DNA from: Granulicella sp. WH15 | Lineage (GTDB): Bacteria > Acidobacteriota > Terriglobia > Terriglobales > Acidobacteriaceae | NCBI RefSeq assembly: GCF_009914315.1 | Contig: NZ_CP042596.1 | Location: 4,464,001 to 4,528,000 of the forward strand | Direction of reading: 5' to 3' | DNA length: 64,000 nt | Part shown: positions 34,292 to 42,351 of the stretch, one piece after another | Layout: each line of letters begins with the position of its first letter | Numbering within the stretch: the first letter of the stretch is position 1 | Program-made: the position numbers and the translations under genes | Notes under the pieces: generated by a model | Seen by the model: only the letters and a program-made list of their open reading frames with translations | Databases searched by the model: none | Told to the model about the DNA's origin: nothing

Positions 34292-37200
34292 TTAGAAGTT
34301 GAGTTTTACGGCGAACTCAATCGTGCGGTTCTCGTTGACCGTCGTCGAAATCACACCAAAGGATGCCGGGTTGCTAATAGCCGCACTCGGCGTTCCAAAG
34401 TTGGGATGATTGGCGACGTTGAAGACCTCTCCGCGAAGCTGCAGCTTGTAGCGTTCTCCTATCGAGGTGTTCTTCTCCAGGTTCATATCCCAGTTCTGGA
34501 AGTTAGGACCCCGGAGCATGTTGTAGCCCGAGTTGCCGAAGACATAAGGATTCGGGTTCTTGAACGCCGCTGTATTGAACCACTCCGCATTGGTCTTGTG
34601 CGACGGGTAGAGAGGTACACCCGGAGCACGGTCGGCACGGCCCGAGGCTCCGTACTTCTGGCTACCCGGTGCAGTGTAAGTGACCGAGAATGGCTGTCCG
34701 GTCTGGAACGAGGTAAGACCAGCGATCTGCCATCCGCTGATGAACTTGTTCACGACGTTGCCCACAGTACCGAACAACATCTTGTTCTGACCGAACGGCA
34801 GCTCGTACGCGTAGCTGACCTCAAGCGTCTGCGGCGTGATGCTGGAGATAGGACCATAGGAGTCGCCGATGTTTGTCGGGTCCTGATGGTTCTCAACACC
34901 CAGCACACGAATCCACTGGTACTCCGCGTTCACCATGAGGCCGTGGCGATACTGCTTGTGCAAGCCCACCTGCAGCGAGTTGCCTGTCGTATGGTAGATC
35001 GGATCAAAAGCATTGGTGATCGCAGCGAAGGGCTGGTAGGGTCTCCGAGTCTGCTCCACAGTCGGTCCAGGCGCCGCATAGTTGATATCCGGCTCCGTGT
35101 TGCCGGGACCGCCGTGATTGTTCTGGTGGATGGTGCGCTGGCCCACGTAGCCGATACGCAGATCCACTGCGCCAGGCAGTTGCTGCTCAAGCGCGAGGTT
35201 GTACTGCTCGGTGTACGGAGTGATGGTCTTGTGCTGCGCGATGACCGCAGGGTTGGCAGGAACGCTCGCCGTAGCCGCAAACGGCGCATTCATCGTAATG
35301 GTGGGCGTCGTCACATCGTTTGAGTAGGTAACGCTGCTGACAAAAGGCAGGTTGCTAAATCCACCATCGACATAAGCCGAGGGCAGCAGGTTGTAGTACT
35401 GGCCGACCGCACCACGGATCACCGTCTTTGGACGAAGCTCGTACGCGAAGCCGAGGCGCGGCGCGATATCCGTCTTGGCTTGACCGAGATAGGCAAACAT
35501 GCTGGTCGGCAGACCCACCGAAGGCGCGAGAACCGTATCTGGAATGTAGAGAGGGTTGCTGACTGCCGGGTATGCGCTGCCGAAGACCACGACCTTACCA
35601 ACACTGGGCACGAAGAGCGACTCGGTGCCGTAGGGGTTGTCATGGAATATCTGCAGATCGTACCGGATACCGTAGTTGATCGTCAGGTTCTTAAGCGGCT
35701 TCCAGTCGTCCTGGATGTATCCGGCGTACTGGCTGGAGTTGAACCGCACCACGTAATCGTGCGGGGTTGCGTTGGATGTACTGTTGGGCAGTCCGAGAAG
35801 GAAGTCTGCATAGGGAATGCCCGAGTATGTGCCGTTGAAGGTAAAGCCTCCATGAGAGAGCGAGCTGTCCTGCCAGGAGTTGTTATACAGATAGGAGACG
35901 CCGGCCTTGATGGTGTGCTTGGGCAGAACCTTGGTGAGCGCGGTGTTGCCTTGATAGGTCTGCTCGAGGTTCTTGGAACCGGCTTCGCTGAAGGCCGTGA
36001 TGTTGGTGATATTGATGCTCGGCGCACCTGAGAGCAACTGAGCGCCCAGGCCCGGAATGATCGACGAGAAGTCCGTCTGGTAGTTCTGCGCGTCGCGATA
36101 GAGCGGCAGGTGCAGGTAGGAGACGTAGCTGTCCAGCAACAGCGTCGGTGAGAAGGTATGGGTCCAGCCGACGACAAAGATGGAGTTATGCTCTCCGTCA
36201 CGCGCAACGCCACCGGCGAGGCTGGAGCCGCTGCCCTGCGGAGCTACGTCTTTGAAGGGGCCATAAAAGGCACGGAGCCACGTTCCGCGAATCTGATCAC
36301 GATCACTGATCTTGTGATCAACGCGCAGGTTGAAGCGAGTGACTTCAGTCGTATGCGGAATCAGCTCAAAGGTGTTGACGGCACCCACGGTCTGCGTGGT
36401 CGACTTGGGCATGAGCAGGTTCTGCAACTGAACGTCGACTTGATTGAAGGGAACATTGATCTTATTTCCAGGGAATGGCAGTCCGGTCGCAGGGTTCTTG
36501 ATCACTGTGTTTGGGTTCGCAGCCGTTGCGCAGCTACCACCAGCCAGGAAGCAGCTGAAATCACCGTTACGCTCGGCGTCCGTGGGCTGGGTGCTGTTGA
36601 CCGGGTTGGACTGGGTGAGATGGAAACCTTCGTAGCTGGCAAAAAAGAAGGTGCGGTCCTTGCCGTTGTAGAAGTGCGGAATATAGATCGGTCCGCTGAG
36701 GTTGCCGCTGTACTCATTGCGCTGATACGGCGCACGCACAGGTGCTGCAGAGCTGGGGCCGGGATACCATTGCTTGGCAGCCGTACCCCGGCTACGGTTG
36801 AACTCCGCCACTTCTCCATGCAGCGCATTGCCGCCGCTGGCACTTACGATGATGACCTGATTGGGCTGACCAAACTGCGCGGGAGCGCCCTGAGTGATGA
36901 CCTTGAACTCGGACAGAGCATCGAGCGGCGGCACTTCGCCCTCGCCACGCTGCAGTTCCACCTCCTGGTTGACGACACCGTCGAAGGTAAAGCCGACGTC
37001 TCCGTACGAATTGCGCTGGTTGGTGCCGAAGGCAAGCGTCACGCCACGAACAGGAACCTGGTCCTGCGCGGCGACGTCCTGCACACCGGGCACCAGGTTG
37101 ATGAGGCCGAGGATGCTGACGTGTCCATTAAGAGGTGTGTTCTGGATGGTGGCGCTGTCGACCACCAGTCCCACCGACGAGGTCTCCGTCTGGATCACCG

Positions 37201-37633
37201 GCTCATCGCCCGACACGGTCACCGTCTGCTGGTCCGAGCCGATGGTGAGCTTGGCGTCGATCTTTGCCACCTGGTCGATGGAGAGCGTGAAGTTGCTCTC
37301 CTTGAAGGCTTCGAAGCCGGGCTTCTCGACCCTGACGCTATAAGTTCCGGGCGCCAGTTGGGTCACCGTGTAGGAGCCGACATTGGAGGTCGTCACGGTG
37401 CGGGTTGCGTTCGTGCTCACCTGCAGGATGGTGACAGCCGCGCCGCCAATGGCAGCTCCGCTGGCATCCGTCACAACTCCGGTGATCGAACCTGTAATTC
37501 CCTGCCCGAACAAGTTCGGCGACTGCGCCAGGCCGAGGATCAACAATAGGCTGGCAAAGAAAACGGCACGCCAGACAAACCTCTTCGCTGGAGGCGTCTC
37601 CGTACTCGTTAATGGTTGCGTCAGAACTTTCAT
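34292..37633 (-). CDS. Oar-like TonB-dependent outer-membrane receptor, module B
   Basis: The 1113-aa product starts at ATG 37633 with AAGGAG five to six bases upstream. A signal segment (AVFFASLLLILGLAQSPNLFGQ) precedes a carboxypeptidase-regulatory-like domain (SITGVVTDASGAAIGGAAV). The plug contains TPLNGHVSILGLINLVPGV and FTFDGVVNQEVELQRGEGEV, and the barrel ends in FAVKLNF. The plug differs clearly from modules A and C, implying a different ligand. It heads a minus-strand unit of eight genes down to 23943 and is divergent from the transmembrane regulator at 37930. No SusD-like partner is present. Confidence 0.9.
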   Translation of the reverse strand: MKVLTQPLTSTETPPAKRFVWRAVFFASLLLILGLAQSPNLFGQGITGSITGVVTDASGAAIGGAAVTILQVSTNATRTVTTSNVGSYTVTQLAPGTYSVRVEKPGFEAFKESNFTLSIDQVAKIDAKLTIGSDQQTVTVSGDEPVIQTETSSVGLVVDSATIQNTPLNGHVSILGLINLVPGVQDVAAQDQVPVRGVTLAFGTNQRNSYGDVGFTFDGVVNQEVELQRGEGEVPPLDALSEFKVITQGAPAQFGQPNQVIIVSASGGNALHGEVAEFNRSRGTAAKQWYPGPSSAAPVRAPYQRNEYSGNLSGPIYIPHFYNGKDRTFFFASYEGFHLTQSNPVNSTQPTDAERNGDFSCFLAGGSCATAANPNTVIKNPATGLPFPGNKINVPFNQVDVQLQNLLMPKSTTQTVGAVNTFELIPHTTEVTRFNLRVDHKISDRDQIRGTWLRAFYGPFKDVAPQGSGSSLAGGVARDGEHNSIFVVGWTHTFSPTLLLDSYVSYLHLPLYRDAQNYQTDFSSIIPGLGAQLLSGAPSINITNITAFSEAGSKNLEQTYQGNTALTKVLPKHTIKAGVSYLYNNSWQDSSLSHGGFTFNGTYSGIPYADFLLGLPNSTSNATPHDYVVRFNSSQYAGYIQDDWKPLKNLTINYGIRYDLQIFHDNPYGTESLFVPSVGKVVVFGSAYPAVSNPLYIPDTVLAPSVGLPTSMFAYLGQAKTDIAPRLGFAYELRPKTVIRGAVGQYYNLLPSAYVDGGFSNLPFVSSVTYSNDVTTPTITMNAPFAATASVPANPAVIAQHKTITPYTEQYNLALEQQLPGAVDLRIGYVGQRTIHQNNHGGPGNTEPDINYAAPGPTVEQTRRPYQPFAAITNAFDPIYHTTGNSLQVGLHKQYRHGLMVNAEYQWIRVLGVENHQDPTNIGDSYGPISSITPQTLEVSYAYELPFGQNKMLFGTVGNVVNKFISGWQIAGLTSFQTGQPFSVTYTAPGSQKYGASGRADRAPGVPLYPSHKTNAEWFNTAAFKNPNPYVFGNSGYNMLRGPNFQNWDMNLEKNTSIGERYKLQLRGEVFNVANHPNFGTPSAAISNPASFGVISTTVNENRTIEFAVKLNF

Positions 37634-37742
37634 CACTTCTCCTTAGTGTCAGAGCTGCCGGGAAGCCCACTCCTATTCCCTGGGCACTGCCCACATGCTG
37701 CTCTGATTGCCCCGAGTATTGGGGAGCCTCTACCCCGCCGGT

Positions 37743-37749
37743 AGGGGTG
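37743..37749. promoter_or_regulatory. AGGGGTG (CACCCCT reverse) site, module B promoter
   Basis: The heptamer shared by the three divergent promoters lies 110 bp upstream of the receptor start, in the orientation reading toward the receptor. It overlaps a small inverted repeat ACCCC/GGGGT beginning at 37732. Confidence 0.35.
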
Positions 37750-37809
37750 ATCCTTGTGATAAAGGGATTCACACATTGTGGGCGAAATATCTCCTTTGAT
37801 ATCAGCAAA

Positions 37810-37845
37810 CACACCCTCTTCTCACCGCGTGTACGAAAGGGTGTG
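37810..37845. promoter_or_regulatory. Inverted repeat CACACCCT/AGGGTGTG, module B promoter
   Basis: A perfect 8-bp inverted repeat (37810-37817 and 37838-37845) with a 20-bp spacer lies about 85-120 bp upstream of the regulator start. The half-site AGGGTG is also in the module A promoter. Confidence 0.45.
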
Positions 37846-37929
37846 CGGAGACATCTCAAGCCTCGGTTTACAGAGTGTTCATAGAGGCGCTTTAGACTCA
37901 TCTCTAACAAATAAGTGAGTTTGAAATCC

Positions 37930-39390
37930 ATGCAAATCCTGGAGCCATTGCCGAAGAGTGCTACGGGACTCGATACACCTTCGTCCAACACAGGTGTATC
38001 CGATGTTCACGCACATGCCGACGATCCTCGTTGGCAACTGGCGCGGCGCATCGCGGCCAGTGGCAGCCTGGGGCGTTCGCGGTTGCTCGCAGATTTTCTG
38101 TTGTATGTAGTCGATCGTCATATCCGCGATCGCACCGACGAGATCACAGAGCAGCAGATCGGCATCCTTGTCTTCGGCAGAGCAGAGGGCTACGACGCGA
38201 ACGACGACAACATCGTTCGCAGCTACGCGCGCAATCTGCGTAAGCGCATTGATGAGTACTTCGCGCTCGAAGGCAAAGACGAGCCTCTACGGCTCGAGAT
38301 TCCACGCGGTGGTTATGCACCGTCCTTCTCCACACAAGCGGTGGCGGTGCAGCCTGCCCATGACAATCGGATTACACCGCAGCTCGGCAGTAGCGCGGAT
38401 GCCACGCTCAATACATCGCCTCAGCACTCCGAAGAGAGCCTGAAACCGCGGCCCCTGAACCCTCTCAGTGATGCCTCTATCTCCATACCCACAACACGCT
38501 GGTATGCCGTAGGAACGGCGACGCTACGCAAGTACGGGGTGGTTCTCTCTCTCTGCATCGGCCTGGTGTTAGGAGCAAGTTACAAAGTTCTGCGGCCCCT
38601 GCCTTTCTTGAAGCGTGCCTTTCCTTCTCCGTCCGAGGCGGCATCCGCGACTCTGTGGTCCCAGCTCTTCAGCAACGATCGGGATACCTTTATCGTCCCT
38701 TCTGACGATGGCCTGGTCATCATGCAGCGGCTTACCGAACGTCCTGTGCCGCTTACGAGCTATGTCAACGGAAGCTATCGCGCAAATATAAAAACGGATG
38801 GGGACCCGGGTGCGCCCGAGATACTCAAGCTGGGCGCGCGACGCTACACCAGCGTCGTCGACCTGGATTTTGTCGCCCATCTGGCCCAGTTGGATGAGGT
38901 TGTACCGGCACGCATGATGGTCCGCTACGCGCGGGATCTACGCATGGAAGACCTTCGCTCAAGCAACGCCATTCTGATTGGCTCCACTGAGGCTAATCCC
39001 TGGATCGAGCTCTTTCAGCCGCACATGCCCCTTCGGTTCAGCTTCCATGCCGGCAAGGATCAACCCTCCGGCATAGTGAACATGCACCCGCGGTCAGGGG
39101 AGAAAGATATCTACGGCACTCCCGACCCATCTCACACCTACGGCCTCATCGCCTATCTGCCGAATCTCACTTCCACAGGACACGTTTTGATCGTGGGCGG
39201 ATTGAATACGGCTGGCACAGAAGCCGCAACGACATTTCTGCTGACTCCCTCCCTGATGATGCCGACACTCCAGCGTGCGAAGGCGGCTCATGGCGGATTG
39301 CAGCCGTTTGTGTTGCTGGTTGGCGCGGCCAACGTCGCGGCCAATGCCTCAGCGCCGCAAGTCATCCTGGAACGCATCGGCCCCTCTTAG
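37930..39390 (+). CDS. Transmembrane winged-helix one-component regulator, module B
   Basis: The protein is about 486 aa from ATG 37930; GTG 37915 is an equally possible start, and neither has a good ribosome binding site. The DNA-binding region carries LADFLLYVVDRHI, ITEQQIGILVFGR, IVRSYARNLRKRIDEYF and EIPRGGYAPSF. A membrane helix follows near residue 200 (YGVVLSLCIGLVLGASYKVL). The extracytoplasmic domain has VPSDDGLVIMQ, YTSVVDLDF, VRYARDL, LIGSTEANPWIELF and YGLIAYLPN, the same pattern as the other two regulators. It is divergent from the module B receptor and likely controls it in response to a periplasmic ligand. Confidence 0.82.
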   Translation: MQILEPLPKSATGLDTPSSNTGVSDVHAHADDPRWQLARRIAASGSLGRSRLLADFLLYVVDRHIRDRTDEITEQQIGILVFGRAEGYDANDDNIVRSYARNLRKRIDEYFALEGKDEPLRLEIPRGGYAPSFSTQAVAVQPAHDNRITPQLGSSADATLNTSPQHSEESLKPRPLNPLSDASISIPTTRWYAVGTATLRKYGVVLSLCIGLVLGASYKVLRPLPFLKRAFPSPSEAASATLWSQLFSNDRDTFIVPSDDGLVIMQRLTERPVPLTSYVNGSYRANIKTDGDPGAPEILKLGARRYTSVVDLDFVAHLAQLDEVVPARMMVRYARDLRMEDLRSSNAILIGSTEANPWIELFQPHMPLRFSFHAGKDQPSGIVNMHPRSGEKDIYGTPDPSHTYGLIAYLPNLTSTGHVLIVGGLNTAGTEAATTFLLTPSLMMPTLQRAKAAHGGLQPFVLLVGAANVAANASAPQVILERIGPS

Positions 39391-39431
39391 TTCTTGATAT
39401 CCGAACCATCTGCTTGATAGTGGCGATGGTC

Positions 39432-39455
39432 CTGCCGTCTTCTACGGAACGGCAG
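39432..39455. terminator. Weak hairpin between convergent genes
   Basis: CTGCCGT pairs with ACGGCAG (7 bp) around a 10-nt loop between the regulator stop and the phosphodiesterase stop. No strong T-tract follows. Confidence 0.3.
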
Positions 39456-39461
39456 ACTCTA

Positions 39462-41729
39462 TCAGGGATGCAATAACAGGCTCTCCGGCGTGACCGCATC
39501 CTTCGGCGATTCGCCGTTCTGATCCCCGCTCAGATCCACAGGCTTTCTGGAAACGATCCACTGCTCCAACTCGTGGACAGACATCGGCCTGGCGTACAGG
39601 AATCCCTGCGCCACATCGCATCCCAGCTCCAGCAGAAGCCGCGCCTGCCCCGCCGTCTCCACTCCCTCGGAGATAATGTTCATCTTCAGACTCTGGCCGA
39701 TGCGAATGACCGCCGTAGCCAAGGCGCGCGCGTTCTCATTCTTCTCCAGGTCGCAGATAAAGCTGCTATCGAGCTTCAGCTCGTTGATCGGAAACTGCGT
39801 CAGCCGCGAGAGGCTGGAGAACCCAGTGCCGAAGTCATCCACAGACATCCACAGGCCCAGCTCATGCAGCGCCTTGATACTCTCGAGACTCTGCGGATTC
39901 CGGGCCATCATGTCGTTCTCGGTAATCTCAATCGTGAGGCACCGGGGTGGCAGATTGTAGCGCCGCAGCAGGTCATCCACAAACCAGGGCAGCGAGTGAT
40001 TTCTGAAGTGCAGCGGTGAAAGATTAACCGAGACCGTGGGTATCGGAATCCCCCTCTCCCTCCACTGGGCCATTTGGCGACATGCCTCCTGCAAGGCCCA
40101 CTGCCCAAAGTCTTCGCTCAGCCCCGCGTCTTCAGCAAGTGGAATAAATTTCTTCGGGGGTATCTCTCCAAACCGTTCGTCATTCCAGCGCAAGAGCGCC
40201 TCAACGCCGGTAAGCGCCCCGGTCGCCAGCCGCACCTGGGGCTGGTAGTGCAGGCGAAGCGTGCCCTTTTCAATCGCGGTCCGTAGAGCCGTTCCAAAGA
40301 GCAGGCGATCCTGCGCCATCTGGTTCATCTCCGAGCTGTAAAACCGGTACGCCTCCTGGTCGGAAGCACCATCGCGAAAGGTGGCCGTGATCGCCTGCTC
40401 CGCATAGACGCGAGGATCGGGATTGCCCGTCTCCGTGATGCTGATGCCGACGCGCGCGGAGATCGGCAGCGTGGTCTCCTGCAGCTCAATGGGCACCTTC
40501 AGCAGCTCGATGATGCTGTCAGCGAGCGCCGCGGCCTTCGCGACGCTGCCCCCCGGAATCGCAAGAATAAAGGAGTCGCCCTCCGTCCGGCTGATAATCC
40601 CTCGCGGCTGCGCCAGCTTCCGCAAACGATACGCAACCTCTATCAGAATCCGATCGCCAACCGAGTATCCCAGCGTGTTGTTGATGTCGTTGAAGTGGTT
40701 GAGATCGATTGCGAGAAAGGTGATCTGTTCGCCATCGACCCGCGACACCAGCTCCACTGCCATCTCATAGAAGGCTGTGCGATTGGGCAGCCCCGTCAGC
40801 GCGTCGAAGTGCGAGAGCTGCTCGATCTTCTGCTTGGCCTCCTCACGCTCGATCGCCAACATGCAGAGATGCACACAGGCCGACACCAGCTTCTTGTGCA
40901 GCGCGCTGGGGGCTCTCTTCTCCTGGTAGTAAAACGCAAAGGTGCCGACAACACGGCCATCGCGGCTCTGAATGGGTAAGGACCAACAGGCAAGCAGCCC
41001 CATCGGCTCGACCAGTGATCTGTACTCCTCCCACAAGGGGTCCGTCTCAATATCGGTGACGCAAACAGGAATGCCCAGAAAGGCCGCAGTGCCGCACGAA
41101 CCGGCCGTCTCACCGATCGGCTGCCCTTCAAGCGCAGCCGAATAGCTCTCAGGCAGCCTGGGCCCAGCAAGCGGATGCAGCCGCCCCTCGTCATCGACCG
41201 CGACCATCGAAGAAACGACTTCGGGCGCAATCACTTCAACCTGACGGCAGATCAGGTCGGCAATCTCAGCCAGGGGACGACCGCTGGCAACGGCTTCGAG
41301 CACCAGTTGCTGAAGCTCATGGATGCGCATCGTCTCCGTAATATCCATAAGGGCAACGACTAGGTTTCTGGCAACCCCATTCTCCTCGCAGATCGGCTTG
41401 ACGTTTACCGCGACCCAGATCCCGCGTCCGTCCTTGCCGCGGAAGAGCACCTCGTCGTGGAAACCCTCGCTCCCCCATGCCTTGTGCCGCAGTTGCTTCA
41501 AGACCTCGGCATTTGTATCCGGGCCCGCCAGGATGTCCGACGGACACTGTCCGATGACCTCCGCCGCAGCATATTGGAAGAGCTCGAAGAAGGCGCGGTT
41601 GGCGTACTGGATCACGCGGTTCTGATCGAGAATCAGAATTGGGTGATCCACCTCATGCACGGCCAGAAAGAACAGCCGTTGATCGTCGCAAGCCTGAAGT
41701 GATGCGGTCTCGTCGTACACCAGATCCAT
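39462..41729 (-). CDS. PAS-GAF-GGDEF-EAL protein, probable c-di-GMP phosphodiesterase
   Basis: The roughly 755-aa soluble protein from ATG 41729 (AGGA nine bases upstream; the frame is open to 41852) has PAS, GAF, GGDEF and EAL domains in order. The GGDEF signature is degenerate: RTEGDSF near residue 380 replaces RxGGDEF, so cyclase activity is unlikely. The EAL domain keeps EALLRW (near 510), ENDMM, DDFGTGFSSLSRL, LKLDSSFI and EGVETAGQ, so c-di-GMP hydrolysis is expected. The PAS and GAF domains would sense a small ligand or redox state. A GH8 cellulase of the kind found in c-di-GMP-controlled cellulose operons lies divergently about 600 bp away. Confidence 0.92.
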   Translation of the reverse strand: MDLVYDETASLQACDDQRLFFLAVHEVDHPILILDQNRVIQYANRAFFELFQYAAAEVIGQCPSDILAGPDTNAEVLKQLRHKAWGSEGFHDEVLFRGKDGRGIWVAVNVKPICEENGVARNLVVALMDITETMRIHELQQLVLEAVASGRPLAEIADLICRQVEVIAPEVVSSMVAVDDEGRLHPLAGPRLPESYSAALEGQPIGETAGSCGTAAFLGIPVCVTDIETDPLWEEYRSLVEPMGLLACWSLPIQSRDGRVVGTFAFYYQEKRAPSALHKKLVSACVHLCMLAIEREEAKQKIEQLSHFDALTGLPNRTAFYEMAVELVSRVDGEQITFLAIDLNHFNDINNTLGYSVGDRILIEVAYRLRKLAQPRGIISRTEGDSFILAIPGGSVAKAAALADSIIELLKVPIELQETTLPISARVGISITETGNPDPRVYAEQAITATFRDGASDQEAYRFYSSEMNQMAQDRLLFGTALRTAIEKGTLRLHYQPQVRLATGALTGVEALLRWNDERFGEIPPKKFIPLAEDAGLSEDFGQWALQEACRQMAQWRERGIPIPTVSVNLSPLHFRNHSLPWFVDDLLRRYNLPPRCLTIEITENDMMARNPQSLESIKALHELGLWMSVDDFGTGFSSLSRLTQFPINELKLDSSFICDLEKNENARALATAVIRIGQSLKMNIISEGVETAGQARLLLELGCDVAQGFLYARPMSVHELEQWIVSRKPVDLSGDQNGESPKDAVTPESLLLHP

Positions 41730-42347
41730 ATGAGTTGTCCTGCTCTCGACCGCTTTTTTCTCGAAGCAAGGATGCGGAAAGCTGGAGCCTTCACCGGTTC
41801 CCTCATCGCTATCCCACCAGACAACAACTCTCGAACCAGAACCTGACGCCACGGATTTTATCTGCGATTGTACCTTTAGCCCACACAGACCCGCAAGATT
41901 CAGATTCTGCGATGCCGTGCCCTCATCCAGTATGCCTTGCGGCTACAGGCAAACCGGCGTGCTAACATGTGGCACAGTTAGAGAAAACAAGATGCGCCTG
42001 ACGCACATTGGACCTCGGGATTCGGCGTCAACCCTCTGAAAACAAAGAGGTGAAAATGCCATCCACCTCTCCTGCTACCGCTTGCCGACGACCTGACGTG
42101 ACCGGCCCCATTCCCGTCTGCCCGCACACCCACACTTCGGAGACAGGAACAAGCTCAAGCTGCATATGGACCATCGGGACAACGCTCTCTCGCTCGTAAA
42201 CGCCTCGACACTCCGCGTCGGCACCGACGGCTCTGTAGTAGACACGCGGCCATCTACCGATACCGCCCTCTTCCACTTTTACATCCTCGGCCACCTGCTC
42301 CCATGGGCACAGGTCCACCAACCCCTGGAGCATCTGGAGCAATCTGC
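41730..42347. other. Intergenic region between EAL gene and GH8 gene
   Basis: No confident gene. A 47-codon frame from ATG 42056 has GAGGTGAAA upstream but low-complexity Thr/Pro/Ser content. A 61-codon frame at 42166 is listed separately. The divergent promoters of both neighbours must lie here. Confidence 0.4.
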
Positions 42348-42351
42348 ATGA
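42166..42351 (+). CDS. Possible small ORF overlapping the GH8 start
   Basis: A 61-codon frame from ATG 42166 (MDHRDNALSLVNASTL) ends in TGA overlapping the cellulase start as ATGA, the arrangement of translational coupling. It has no convincing ribosome binding site and no recognisable family; the frame opens slightly further upstream without a start codon. It could be a leader peptide or chance. Confidence 0.27.
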   Translation: MDHRDNALSLVNASTLRVGTDGSVVDTRPSTDTALFHFYILGHLLPWAQVHQPLEHLEQSA

